Below, in pieces: positions 35,346-47,440 of a stretch of 64,000 nt of DNA; within the stretch, counting starts at the first letter, position 1, and every line of letters begins with the position of its first letter. The notes beneath the pieces are model-generated. The model saw only the letters and a program-made list of their open reading frames with translations. It searched no databases and was not told the origin of the DNA. Origin of the DNA: Nymphalis io (taxonomy: Eukaryota; Arthropoda; Insecta; Lepidoptera; Nymphalidae); the NCBI RefSeq assembly GCF_905147045.1, contig NC_065910.1, positions 3,596,001-3,660,000 of the forward strand, given 5' to 3'. The translations under genes were made by a program, and so were the position numbers.

Positions 35346-36999
35346 TAAACATTGTACATACGAAAGGAACATACGAAATCTTTGCGCTGGCTATTTCACT
35401 ATCGCATCGTTGGCCATCACCATAATTTTTCTTCTTGCGCGAGAATTTTAATTTTACCGTGACTCCTAAGATATTAATTCAAATTAATCCTTTTATAATT
35501 CCAGTGAGGCAACCACGTCTTTTCATTGCTTTTCAATAGATTCAAAACGGCTTTCGCATTATTAGCAACTAATAGTTTCTATTTAAACAGACAAATTGAT
35601 AGTATATTAATAGCTAAATATTTTTTGAGATATAGTTAAATATTTTACAAAACATGAGATGATTTATTTTACACAAACTATATAAACAAACATAGTATGT
35701 TCAAAGGTGGCGCTGCTAATAGAATTCAAATGGAATTAAGTTTTACTTACTTTATAAAATAATTAAATTTGATTTAGAATAATGACATTAATTCTAAAGG
35801 CTTTTATTTTAAATATTGTTAAAGTAATTTAAATGTAAACCCTTTAACAATAAATTAAACTTCAAAAATGTCTTTAAAAGTTACAAGCAATCAAAACAAA
35901 GTCTACTATAAATTCAATATTATTATAATTGTTTGATTAATAATAGTCATTAATTTTGTTTTTTTTTTCTTTCGATAGTTTTTTTGTCGCTGAGCATATG
36001 GTTATACTATCATTTCTCTGTAATGCATGTTAATAGTACGCACTCGAATCATGTGTATATTGAATGTTTGTAATGTATGTGTACTTGTAATTAATTTACA
36101 TGATTTATTAACTTTTTTTTTCAAGTTTGCATTATTTACACTTGCTACAGTTTCAGTTTCTCGACTTTCCTTCATAAATATGATGAAGACACGATATAAG
36201 TCTCGTGTAAGTTAAAACGATAACAAAAAAAAATTGCGGTTGAGGAAGAAGAGACCCGCGGAGGAACGAAGTTCTTTGCGATATTTTTTCGTTTGCGAAT
36301 GGACTTCGAGAACAGCCTTGCTACTATGGATACGTGCCGATGAGCAAACCGTTCAATGGTGTCATGCTCACACGCACATTTTCATTATATTGTTGGAGTT
36401 GTTCGTCTGTTCTTTCTGCTCTACTATTTCTCATGTTTGTTGCTTCATTCGTCCGACGGCCCATATCTTGCGTCTTGCTTGCATTATTCACTACAACAAA
36501 CACACGCAAAAAGTACTTACTGATGAAAAATGGTATACCGATAGTTTATTTTGTATTTGTTCTTTTAGTATTACAACCATGGAACACGTATATAATATTT
36601 CTTATAAATTAAAAACAATCGTACAAATTTTTTTTTGTAAAAATTGCAAAAGCACGCACTGCGTTGTGAAACGTAACAAATGCAAAATGTAATGTCTTAA
36701 TGACGCGACGTTTCTCGTGAATGACTTGCGCATGTGTAGATAAAGTTCGATGAGGCGGACGTAGCGCCATCTCTCATTCAACACTATAAATAATTTAGTT
36801 TTGTTTGAAATACAAACGACGGTTAAATTATTTGGACATTGTTCATACTAAAATCGTCATAAAAATATGATGATGGGTTAGGAGAATGAAAATTTAGGTT
36901 AATATGTATTTTTGACGCGTAATCAAAATATAATACAAAATATAAAAAAAAAATGTCAAAACATTAGAAAAAAAAAATTCTGGATAGGGATACCCTTAT
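35346..36999. other. AT-rich stretch with an unrecognised 152-codon frame
   Basis: The frame 36234-36692 starts MRLRKKRPAEERSSLRYFF and is Cys- and aromatic-rich with no domain that I recognise. Two other frames overlap it on both strands (36334-36612 plus, 36324-36509 minus), as in chance open DNA. I do not call a gene. Confidence 0.35.
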
Positions 37000-37290
37000 C
37001 ACCTAGCGGTATGAAATATACTTTACGATCTATTGTCATACCTCCCAAATATACATAAAAAAAAAAATCATAAAAATCGGTCGAGCCGTTTCGGAGGAGT
37101 TCGACCACAAACACCCTAAATATGATCCATGAAAGGACAATATCCTGACTATTCATCATAAACATCAAAATAATTCTAAAACTATTTTGTATGTAACAAA
37201 TACCTAACATAAACGATATTTTACATTTATATATATCACTAGCTGACCCGTGTCCACTTCGTTGGGCGGTAAACATTTTTACTTGTGATG
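37000..37290. repeat. Decayed transposon tail(s)
   Basis: The phrases cataaaaatcggtcgagccg, tttcggaggagttcgacc and actagctgacccgtgtccac (37238-37257) are typical of non-coding ends of dispersed arthropod elements. The class is not determined. The 106-codon minus frame through it is not a gene. Confidence 0.4.
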
Positions 37291-38134
37291 AAAATATGAG
37301 TGTGGTTTGGTTAGTACTGAGTGCTATGATTTATTTCCTGACTGCCAAAAATCGCGTTGGCCGAACATTAATAAAATTGTCTTGCATATTTGATATTTTA
37401 AATTATCTCTTAAACTATGAAACCAAAAATATACTAGAAAAAACGAATTTTATCTTAATAAAATTTCCTTGGTAATGAAGCTATTTATTTATAAATAGAT
37501 TGACGTGTTGTATATAAAAAAAACTGGCTAATAGAAATATCACTCAATAGATTACGACACGGTCGCGGTTCCATACCTATGTAGTATTATCTCTTTTTCC
37601 TTACCATTCGTCCAAATTATATGCACTAAAAGGGAAAATTCTTTTTTGTTAAACATTTGAGACGACAAGTTTTCTTATTTTGATAAGATTTCATAATTTT
37701 TGATAATATATGACTTCTAAACATGACCAATAAAAACGACGAAATAAATTATTTTTTTAATACAAAAAACTATTTTTTGTGACTTAAATATAAAAGCTAG
37801 ACATATGCTGTCGCTGACTTTTTTGTAGGCATTATCAAGTTCTACAACTTTTCTCTAGAACGAATTCATATATCTCTCATTGTTAAGGCAGATTTTGTAA
37901 GAAACGATTTCGTTCGACCTTTTTTCATCGACTTAAACTTACTTAGTCTTTTAATTATTATTATTAGCCTATAACACTCACAAATAATGTGGCTTTCTAT
38001 TAGTAAAAGAATCTTCAAAATCGGTTAAGTAGATCCAGAGATTACCCACTAAAGCCTCACAAACTTTACCTCTTTATAATATTAATGTAGATTACATTAG
38101 CAATATAAAATTTATACAGGCTATAAATTGTAAT
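37291..38134. other. AT-rich stretch
   Basis: 37980-38095 (aaaatcggttaagtagatcc, agagattacccactaaagcc, acctctttataatattaatg) again looks like a transposon tail. No gene. Confidence 0.4.
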
Positions 38135-38437
38135 CAGAAACAGCCTGTATATGTCCCACTGCTGGGCTAAGGCCTCCTCTCCCTTTTGAGGAGAAGGTTG
38201 GGAGCTTATTCCACCACGCTGTTCCAATGCGGGTTGGTAGAATACACATGTGGCATAATTTCAATGAAATTAGACACATGCAGGTTTCCTCACGATGTTT
38301 TCCTTCACCGTCAACCACGAAATGAATTATAAACACAAATTAAGCACATGAAAATTCAGTGGTGCTTGCCCGGGTTTGAACCCACGATCATCGGTTATGA
38401 TTCACGCGTTCTAACCACTAGGCCATCTCGGCTTTGT
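38135..38437 (-). repeat. SINE-A, full length
   Basis: From cagaaacagcctgtatatgtc to the A-box end, aaccactaggccatctcggc. The B-box complement gggtttgaacccacg is intact. Confidence 0.95.
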
Positions 38438-38717
38438 ATTTAAATCGGCTTTGTATACAATCAAAGGCTTTTAAATCACTAATATCATAATCAGTCCAGT
38501 GGTTTTGCGTGACGTCCGATTAATAAACCGATTTACAGTTTTATAATAGTAAAGAAAAATATTAGGGAACTGTAAAGTACCTATAAGGCTTGTGTCATGG
38601 TTTCAAATTTTATCGATCATATCATACCATCAAACTGATTTGTCAAAATAAGCCATCTGTCATCATCAATAACAAACCCTCGAGATTAATTCATACTGAG
38701 AAGGATTAGCAACCTGG

Positions 38718-38930
38718 TGGACTGATCACCATCGACCATAGACATTGAAATTGCAAGGAATATTAACAACCTTGGGAACTAAAATGTTATATTCCTTGTG
38801 CCTGTAGTTACACTGGCTCACACACCTTCAAATCGAAACACAAGCAAACACTAAGTATTACATTTTGGCGTCAGAATGTCTGATGAGTGGATGGTACCTA
38901 CCCAGACGGGCTCGCTCAAAGTCCAACCAA
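38718..38930 (-). repeat. SINE-B, diverged
   Basis: ggactgatcaccatcgacc, aaccttgggaactaaaatg, tcacacaccttcaaatcg, gtctgatgagtggatggtac and ccagacgggctcgctcaaag keep the family order. Confidence 0.8.
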
Positions 38931-40199
38931 CAACATTTCTACAATATATTATTTTACAAAGCATTAATAATACATAATCCATGTATATATTATTTAAATT
39001 ATTGAAATATTGACCAGACTTAAAACCCTTACTTATGTAGGCTATGCGTTGATAGTAAGTGCAATATGCATTTATGTGAATATACATAGTGTACAAAATC
39101 TGATATCAAGTCAATATTGTATATTGTTCGTTCGTGAAAATCTGAAAAATACACAGATATGATCGAGCATAATATTCCCATCGCAGAGATTGTATCGTAT
39201 CGCGAGATTCATTATTTATGTACCGCAATACCTATGGGTGTCGTGTATCTACGGGTGGGGTGAATCAACGGCTAGAGTGAAATATTGATAAGTTACTGGA
39301 AGTGATTATTTTTATATTAAATTTTTTAATCGGCATCTGAATTATGGACTTTGTTGAGTGATGGAATTATTTATATTATTACGTTGAAGATATCATTAAA
39401 ATATATATGTGGTAGCACACGTCGTTTTTCCAACAAAGATAGTAATACAATGAAAAATAAAACTGTTTTCAAACTTTGTCTTAAACTAAAAGTTTGAAAA
39501 TAATGTTTAAATATTTAGTTTAAATATAGAATTATTTTAGTAAATATAATTAAATCTTAGGTTTAGGTTTTTCTGCTTCTATTTAAATTGTCTTTATTGA
39601 AATAGTGGCATGGCAATATAAATCGGATTTCGCTCACGAGATCAAAATGACATGTCAGAAGCTTGACATGTCATTTTGATCGGGGAATTACCTTAATGTA
39701 ATCGTATCGGTATAACATTATTTATTTACAGACTTTAAAAAGAGCAGTTCGGTTGCATATTTTTTATTTTCGTTACTTAAGACCTTTTATGTTTGTTTTT
39801 TTTAAGCAGATAATATAATTCAAGCTTTGCTTTTGCTGAAGTCTGTTAATTAAATAATTTATCGATATTAGACCTAATATGTGAATTAATTAGTTATAAA
39901 AAATCCTATTTTATTTTTTCTGCTATTTGTTATTATAAATATTATAATACACAAAGTATTATGTTATGTATTGTATGTATATATTTGTAAAAATAATGGA
40001 TGTATAGTTAAATATAAATGTAAAATTTTAATTTTAAATTAATTTATGCGGAGTCGAGTCCTTTACTCAAAGGTCGTATAGAAGAGATCGCTATTTAAGC
40101 GAAAAGACTGTCGATTGTACCTACTTTTGTATAACATTTTTTTTAGTGTTGTCTTGTTAGTCAAGTGGCTAGCTGTTAAAGATTATATTAGCTAGATTT
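38931..40199. other. AT-rich stretch with a perfect palindrome
   Basis: No gene recognised. The main structure is the hairpin at 39640-39681. Confidence 0.5.
39640..39681. repeat. Perfect 18-bp inverted repeat, 6-nt loop
   Basis: GATCAAAATGACATGTCA (39640-39657) and its exact reverse complement (39664-39681) are separated by gaagct. Confidence 0.95.
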
Positions 40200-40385
40200 C
40201 GAGGTCATATGATCGAAGCAAAAGAGTTATCCCGTCGAGATATTTAGCAGTCCGGCGTTGACGGAGCTTACACACCCGCTCCTCGATAAGCACTTCAAGT
40301 CGTAGTTCCTGCGTTTGATCTCATTCTGATCGAGTCGGATGTAACATTCTATCAGATACTGAGAGTAAAGGAATAGAGAGTACAC
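40200..40385 (+). repeat. Degraded SINE-D
   Basis: ctcattctgatcgagtcgga, tgtaacattctatcagatac and aaaggaatagagagtacact parallel the SINE-D 3' half. The 5' part, ttcgaggtcatatgatcgaag, is only weakly similar. Confidence 0.45.
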
Positions 40386-40387
40386 TT

Positions 40388-40595
40388 TTGTTTAATGTAC
40401 AATATGTACTGTACAGTTGGCTATACTACCTTGAAAATGAAGTGGCTGAAATTCAAAATTTTCATAATTTATTTTGCAATCAATCTATTGTTATGAATTT
40501 TGTAAAAAATAATAATAACAATTCATATATTTATATTATATTTATATTTTATAACAATTTCATTATTATTAATTTTTTTATGCAATAATAGCAGT
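40388..40595. other. Short spacer before the LINE
   Basis: AT-rich, with a chance 66-codon frame (Asn/Ile/Phe-rich). No LINE sequence is recognisable upstream of about 40600. Confidence 0.4.
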
Positions 40596-41678
40596 ATGGT
40601 ATTTTACCCGACAAAGCCACAAAGGCAGATGTTGCACAAGAGCAGTTTCCTAACGCGGAATTGGTGTTTTTGGGGGGATTTTAATGCTCACCATGAATCA
40701 TGGTTGAAATCCCTCAAAACTGACCATGCTGGAAGAACTGCTCATGCTTTTGCTCTCACACACGACTTGACCCAACTGGTTGATCAGCCCACCAGGATCC
40801 CAGACATTGATGGGCAAGCGCCTTCTCTACTGGATCTTCTGCTGACTTCTCACCCGGTGGAATATCAGGTTGTGGTTCAAGCTCCACTTGGTTCTTCGGA
40901 TCACGGCCTTATATCTACCAAAGTGCCACAGGCCAAGCTGCCGCCATCAGCGGTTTGCAAACGTCGCGTTTGGCACTATAAGTCGGCAGATTGGGACGGT
41001 ATGCGCGATTACTATGCGTCTGTCCCTTGGAAGGAACGTTGCTTCAGTGGGAATGACTCGACAGCTAGTGCCGCTGCTGTTGCTGATGAGATCATGTTAG
41101 GAATGGAATACTACATTCCTAACTCAGATCTCATCAGTATGGGTACGCGTAACCGTTGGTTCACTCGTGAATGTTACGCTATATCATCTAAGCAGGCAGC
41201 ATATCGCGCGTGGATCAACGGCTGCGTTAGCGGGGCATCTAACATTGACTCACTGAAAGCAAACTACAATAAAAATTCCAAGTCCTGTAGGAAGGCATAC
41301 ACGAGAGCGGATGCTCAGCGCATTGTACAGATTGGTCATGACCTTATTTCGCATCCTAGGGGCTCCCGTAGCTTCTGGCGTCTGACCAAGTCTGTGCAAA
41401 ACAATTTCTGCCAACTTTCGCTGCCACCGCTCAGAAATCCGGACGGATCGCTAGCTCACAGTCCGCAGGAGAAAGCCGATCTCCTGGCTAAACTCTTTGC
41501 CGCCAACTCCGTGATCGATGATTGTAGTGCGCTGCCACCAACAATACCTTCATGTGGCCACACGATGCCTGACATAAAAATCAGGCAACGTGATGTGCGT
41601 GCGGAGCTGCAATCACTTGATATACGGAAAGCTAACGGTCCCGATGGAATACCAGCCATTGTGCTGAAGAAGTGTTAA
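40596..41678 (+). pseudogene. LINE endonuclease C-terminal part and RT N-terminal extension
   Basis: The open 360-codon frame begins in the endonuclease at NWCFWGDFNAHHESW (residues about 22-36, the GDFN catalytic-site motif) and continues with PSLLDLLLT and SSDHGLIS (the SDH motif that ends the domain). A linker rich in basic and aromatic residues follows (RNRWFTRECY, SFWRLTKSV, LPPLRNPDGSLAHSP), then the start of RT (DIRKANGPDGIPAIVLKKC). It ends at a stop created by the junction at 41672. The N-terminal half of the endonuclease is missing. Family proteins use this nuclease to nick the insertion target. Confidence 0.9.
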
Positions 41679-42785
41679 CGCGCCTGTTCCAACTTTCTCT
41701 CTCTTCGGGATGTGTGCCGGAGGCTTGGAGAAGAGCTAATGTGCAAGCGGTTCCCAAAAAAAGGGATCGGTCTGACTCGGCAAATTATCGACCAATAGCT
41801 ATCACCTCAGTACTTTGTAAGGTGATGGAACGGATTCTAAACAACCAACTGATCCATTACCTAGAAGATCACTGTCTAATTAATGATCGTCAGTACGGGT
41901 TTCGACCAAAACGGTCCACGGGTGATCTTCTAGCGTACGTAACACACCTCTGGGGTGAAGCTATCGACAAGCATGGACAATCGTTGGCTGTCAGCCTCGA
42001 TATCTCCAAGGCTTTCGACAGGGTCTGGCACAGAAGTCTTCTCTCCAAGCTACCGGCATATGGTCTGCCTGCTAAGCTATGCACCTGGATTGCCAGCTTC
42101 CTACACAAGCGTAGCCTTCGTGTTTTAGTAGATAGCTGCGCTTCACAATTCTATGTAGTGAATGCTGGGGTCCCCCAGGGATCTGTGCTATCTCCCACAC
42201 TCTTTCTTTTGCATATCAATAATATGCTCTCTCTTGGGAACATACATTGCTATGCAGATGATAGTACTGTGCATGGTGGATACCACGGACGCGCAGTAGC
42301 TGGGCGGGCGGAAACTGAGGAGAGGCGGGAGAATCTTGTCATTGAACTCGATAGGACGTTAGAGCTCATCGCCAAATGGGGTTCTGATAATCTTGTTGAG
42401 TTTAATGCCAAGAAAACACAGGTATGCGCTCTCACAGCGAAAAAGTCACCATTTTCCCCTCTTCCCTCCCTCTGTGGCACACCGCTGATGATACAAAGCA
42501 AAATCGCCATGCTGGGGATGAACGTTCGCTACGACCTTAGTCCAAGGAATTACATCGAGGCTATTATAAAAACAGCTTCACGGAAACTCGGAGTTCTGAA
42601 CAAGGTGCGACGTTTTTTCACGCCACAACAACTGTGCCTGTTATACAAAACACAGGTACGGTCTTGCGTTGAATATTGCTCGCACCTTTGGGATGGCTCC
42701 GCTAAGTACCTACTGGAGGCCTTGGACCGGTTGCAGCGACGTGCAGTACGCATTATTGGCGACGTAAAGGTCACAAACACCCTTG
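41672..42785 (+). pseudogene. LINE reverse transcriptase core
   Basis: This frame continues the RT in a different register after KKC, beginning VLTRLFQLSLSSGCVPEAWR. In order: NYRPIAITSVLCKVMERI, YGFRPKRSTGDLL, LDISKAFDRVWH (motif A), AGVPQGSVLSP (motif B), CYADDST with YADD at residues 194-197 (motif C), and NAKKTQVCAL (thumb). The palm residues are intact. A few residues expected between KKC and VLTRL are missing, so a short deletion caused the frameshift. The frame runs into the SINE-A after TNTLV. The polymerase would copy LINE RNA at the nicked target. Confidence 0.9.
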
Positions 42786-43087
42786 TAGTAACAGCCTGTA
42801 AATGTCCCACTGCTGGGCTAAGGCCTCCTCTCCCTATTTGAGGAGAAGGTTTGGAGCTTATTCCACCACGCTGCTCCAATGCGGGTTGGTGGAATACACA
42901 TGTGGCAGAATTTCGATGAAATTAGACACATGCAGGTTTTCTCACGAGTTTTCCTTCACCGAAAAGCACGAGATGAATTATAAACAGAAATTAAGCACAT
43001 GAAAATTCAGAGGTGCTTGCCCGGGTTTGAACCCACGTTCATCGGTTAAGATTCACGCGTTCTTACCACTGGGCCATCTCGACTTGA
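42786..43087 (-). repeat. SINE-A, full length, inserted in the LINE
   Basis: The 302-bp insert is flanked by ACCCTTG at 42779-42785 and 43088-43094. It runs from the tail (tagtaacagcctgtaaatg) to the tRNA-like head (cttaccactgggccatctcg). Because the LINE frame is known, this copy gives exact ends for the family. Confidence 0.97.
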
Positions 43088-43408
43088 ACCCTTGAACCTT
43101 TACAATTGTGTCGCGAGATAGCAGCACTGAGCGCTTTCTATCGACTGTATCACGGCGAGTGCTCTGAGGAATTATTCTCTCTAATTCCTGCTTTCCCCTT
43201 CCTTCTTAAGTCAACGCGAGCTGGTTCTCGATATCACCGCCTAACTGTGACATCAATTCCATCGCGCACAAAGAAATTTGGCAACTCTTTTCTTTGTCGC
43301 ACTACCAAAAAATTGAATTCCTTACCAGCTCACGTGTTCCCCTCCTCTAACAACCCGGGTTCCTTCAAACGAGGCGTGAAGAGGCATCTTGCGGGCCGGC
43401 ACGGCTAG
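43088..43408 (+). pseudogene. LINE polyprotein C-terminus, downstream of the SINE
   Basis: After the second copy of ACCCTTG, the LINE frame resumes in register: LEPLQLCREIAALSAFYRLY, then ECSEELFSLIPA, RYHRLTVTSIPSRTKKFGNS, FLCRTTKKLNSLPAHVF and FKRGVKRHL, then a stop at 43406. This is the conserved C-terminal domain after the RT thumb. There are no further stops or shifts in its 107 codons. Confidence 0.88.
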
Positions 43409-43439
43409 TACAGAACATTCTTCCCGACTGTACTGGCCA

Positions 43440-43612
43440 AACCCGGGCAAGCACCACTAAATTTTCATGTGCTTAATTTGTATTTATACTTCACCTCGTA
43501 CTTGACGGTGAAGGAAAACATCGTGAGGAAACCTGCATGTGTTTAATTTCATCGAAATTCTGCGATATGTGTAATCTACCAACCCGCATTGGAGCCGCTT
43601 GGTGGAATAACA
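43440..43612 (+). repeat. SINE-A, central part
   Basis: From aaacccgggcaagcaccac through catcgtgaggaaacctgcat to ccgcttggtggaataaca. Both head and tail are missing. It lies directly behind the LINE end, in the orientation opposite to the copy inside the LINE. Confidence 0.85.
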
Positions 43613-44341
43613 TCGCAATGGATTCAACTTGAATATTATATTTCACCGTTGTTTTGGTTTTTTTTTTTAAATATATAGGATATTTTGAGTTACAGATATT
43701 CATAATAAAATTTATAGATATTCGTTTCTTGTAAACAAAAATGAAGTTGTACAAATAGTCTCATTTTTGTATAATAATGTTTCCATTATAGTTAAATATA
43801 TAATATGAATAGCAATCAAATACTCTATTGAAAAACAAATAAGAAAAATTTTATAAAGTATGTACGCAATATTTGATCTGTTCTTATAGATACTGTTCAA
43901 ACACTCTTATTGCTACAGAGCAATTTCTTCCAGACAACCTTTGGATAGAGGAGCCATTTTGCTATAAAAACAAATAAGTAAGTAAGTAGATTAACTATAC
44001 ATAACTTATAATGTTATTAGGAACGTATAAACACGATCATGTATTATATATATAACAAATCTTATAGAAAGTCAATATACAAATATTATTTAATACATAC
44101 AATATTTAATAAATTAAATATTAGTATAATTTTGTGTTACGTACTTTTTAAGTAAATATATTTTATGCTCATAGACATTGCTTAGTGACTGTTTAGTTGA
44201 TAATTGATTTCGCTTTTTCTATCATTATTAATTTGACATTTTAAAGAAGAAGATACAGTATTGTTTGATTAGTCGCCCCCTAAACAACCTTTATAAGTGA
44301 GGCCGTATATATAGTTCTATTACTATGCCTTTTTTTTTTCT
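43613..44341. other. AT-rich spacer
   Basis: Nothing recognised. Confidence 0.5.
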
Positions 44342-44690
44342 ACTGCCTCGTTGTTTAGGTCCTGGGTTCAATTCCCAGGTCAGGCCAATAAAATGTTATT
44401 GGGTTTTTCTGTCAGAAAATTCTCAATAGCAGCTCAAAGTCTGGAAGATGGAAGTGTGTACACTCTCGTGCCTCGGAAAGCACGTAAAGCCGTTAGTCCT
44501 GTGCTTGAACTCTTTCTGGTCATGTCGGATTGCCATCCCATCGGATTATGAGAGTTAGGATATAAAGAGTGCACCTGTGTTTGCGCACACACTTGTGCAC
44601 TATAATATCTCCTGCGTGGTTGGATAATCTTTCTTGAAATTGACCGCCGTGGCCAAAATCAGTCTGGAGGACATTATTATTATGTCTCTA
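44342..44690 (+). repeat. SINE-D, nearly full length
   Basis: It begins tgcctcgttgtttagg (damaged A-box region) followed by the B box GGGTTCAATTCCCAGG. The body has caaagtctggaagatggaag, cctcggaaagcacgtaaagc and gcacacacttgtgcactata. It ends aggacattattattatg. Confidence 0.92.
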
Positions 44691-47274
44691 TATGTATTGT
44701 AAATAAATAAAGAATTCTATATTCAATATTATTTATGAAAAATTTCAAATCAGAATAGAAGTATTTATCAAAACATTAGACTTGCTTAATGATTATACTG
44801 GTTACAGACACGTGCTTGAACAATTTAGATAACGCGTGTCAGTAAGTTAACATTCACACCATCAATTTATTGGTAAGTCCATAACAATCGGTTCACAGAG
44901 ATAAAACTGGAGGCGCATTTATGAGGGGTGGACGTAAATAGAAGGTTTTCGTTATTGAGAATTAGTGAATTAATGTTCGAGTCGAATGTACGTGAATGAC
45001 ATTGCAAGTCATATGATGAGGAATATTTATTAAAATGTTATAAAAGAATGATGTGAGTGCCAAGTTACTCACGAGAATTGATGTGTAAGCGTGTGAGCTC
45101 GCAGTCTCAGTTAGCCTCAAACGTGTGCCGATCTCACGCACACATTAACAAATCTTACGCAGCAACACCTGACATTCGAAATCTTACGCTGGCTTTAACT
45201 GACTCTTGAAGTTTCAGTTAATTATCGTGTACGGTGCGCTAAAATTTTTTCATATCAACAATAAATAATTACGTAAAAATATATATATATATAATTTGAC
45301 AACTCAATTCAATATTATATACAATTTCAATTATTAAATATAATTTGACAACGAAAAACAATATTTTTTATCATAATATATATAAAAATATCCTTTAAAA
45401 AATACAAAAAAGTCGCAGAAATGCTGAGCACGTTATGGCGAAACGCGCCCTACATTTAAAGATCCGTACCGTCATTCACAAGGGAGATTAGATACGCAAA
45501 ACTGCGAAATACGTAACATTATTTTTACTAAAGCACGTGCCATTGTAATTTAGATACGCACCCGACTTTACAAGCCTGCAAACAATAGCCCATGGACGTG
45601 ACGTCATAAGCGTTGCAAAAACTATGGAAATTATTTTATTTAAGAACATATATTTAACCACGGTTGTTCCCACAGCGACGCATATATTTAAATCCCAGTG
45701 ACAATTTTAATGATTTAATTATTGTTACATATTTTGCAGCTGAAATTCTCTTTACTGATAATGGTAAACCTACCTAATTGAGATGATACCTAATGATTTA
45801 CAATTAAATATTGTCATATAGTGAGTTATAAATAATTTTATTATAAGAAAATATATATTAAGTTACAAAAACTGTAAACTTATTCTAATGAAAATAAGCA
45901 AGACTATGGTAGCTTTCAACAAATATCAATTGTACCTTTCATTCAATTAAGTCAAAACGAATCGCTTAATTCTACAAATAATATTGTTTCTGGTTACTTT
46001 GAAAAGAGCCAAAATAATTATATATAAAATAATTTCCTTAATAAGCTGATGATATACATACAGACATTAAATTGAAAATAGTAGTATCTAGTGAGTAATA
46101 CATATTTAATTTAAATAAAAAAAAATAACAAAAACAACCGTGAATATTTTTATTGCGATACAAAATACGTTTCGTATTTTAATTGTTCTTTAAAAATAAA
46201 TTCGTTTTTATAAAAATAGTTTGATGCGTTTTTAGTATTTGCATACAAAGAACGTTTAATAAAAACGAACGTACATACATAGTAAATGGTATGTAAAGGT
46301 TTTAGAGCGATATAGTTGAGTCATTTACCTCTTCTCCTTTTCCATCACGTGACTTTGAATTTTAAATTGATTTTGGGCCAAATGCAAAATAGCTGGTTAA
46401 AAAAAATATCAAAAGTCTGTAAAAACTTGTCCGATTAAACATTATAACACATAGCCGTAGGACTATTGAGCTTGGTTTTATTTTAATTCAAAAATCTGTC
46501 CAATACATAATTAAGGAGTTTGAACGGCATTAGAGGATTGAGAGGATATGAAGTGATGTATAAGTTTATACGTCCATTTTGTGATAAAAAATTGAGTCAT
46601 GAGGGATGACCTTCAAGATCATGTCTGGAATAACCGTGTCTCTATAGAAAAAATATAGGATGTCCTTCCATCCACGACTAAGTCTGGGTCACAGACCTAG
46701 CCAAAAAGCACTTTGAAATTTTCACCCCAAGTTTCTATACAGAGAATTTGATTTGTGGCACTCCTGTATTTCTATGGTACAGTCATTAGAAGTGGTGTTC
46801 TTCGATAGGCGCTATTTTAATAATCAGTAAAAGAGACTATGGTATGATGAAAAAACTTAGAAAACAGTTGTCATCATTTAACATTTCGTCTACAGTTTAT
46901 TAGTGAAAGTGACTTACAATTTTTTGATAACGTCATTTTAAGGTTATTGACCTAATTTCATTTAGTGTTAATCAATCCAGGCAGCATTCGTATATATATA
47001 GCATCTATTGAACAATATCTCTAAAGGGGTCTACGAAATTAATTAAGGATCGATAAACTAAGCTTGACGGAGTTGTGTCTTATCTAAATTCATTACCTAA
47101 TGTAATATTTGACTTTGTTGATCCTGTGAGGTTATTTAAGCTCACACATTGTGTAAATTATTCATTGTGTTAAAGACTGTCTTTGTGTTTAATGTTTTAT
47201 TTTAAATTTCTTAAGACCAATAATTTAAATCCTTTTGAAACACTATTTAAGATATGCACATCATATCGTAGTTT
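44691..47274. other. 2.6-kb AT-rich stretch
   Basis: Apart from repeat E at 45149-45246, I recognise nothing. A less AT-rich patch at 46540-46870 (gtctgggtcacagacctagc...) has no frame or motif I can name. Confidence 0.45.
45149..45246 (-). repeat. Unclassified repeat E, copy 2
   Basis: The reverse complement matches 3412-3531 in blocks (ttagcgcaccgtacacg, taactgaaacttc, gcgtaagatttcgaatgtca, gcgtaagatttgttaa). Within the copy, cgtaagattt occurs twice, a partial internal repeat. Confidence 0.65.
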
Positions 47275-47440
47275 ACCGTACCGTAAGAGCCTGTGAATGT
47301 CCCACTGCTGGATTAAAGGCCCCCTCTCCCTTTTTTGAGCAGAAGATTTGGAGCTTATTCCACCACGCTGCTCCAGTGGGTGTTGGTGGACTACGCATGT
47401 GGAGGAACTTCAGTGAAATGAGACACATGCAGGTTTAAGT
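47275..47440 (-). repeat. SINE-A, 3' half
   Basis: From gtaagagcctgtgaatgtcc through ccaccacgctgctccagtgg to gagacacatgcaggttt, then truncated. Confidence 0.85.

Larger units (their letters stand above)
40596..43436 (+). mobile_element. Jockey-group LINE, 5'-truncated, with a SINE inside
   Basis: The copy starts within the endonuclease domain and runs through reverse transcriptase to the polyprotein stop at 43406-43408 and a short 3' piece. It is GC-richer than its surroundings. Two events broke it: a short deletion/frameshift at about 41672, and the SINE-A insertion at 42786-43087. Without the SINE, the frame on either side would be continuous. That suggests a relatively recent copy of a family recently active in this genome. 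Confidence 0.9.

Noticed and set aside
36234..36692. 152-codon plus-strand frame
   Set aside because: No domain, overlapped by frames on both strands, no promoter or splice support; treated as chance.
44351..44551. 66-codon frame with readable protein-like text
   Set aside because: It lies wholly inside SINE-D, whose body is open in this frame by chance.
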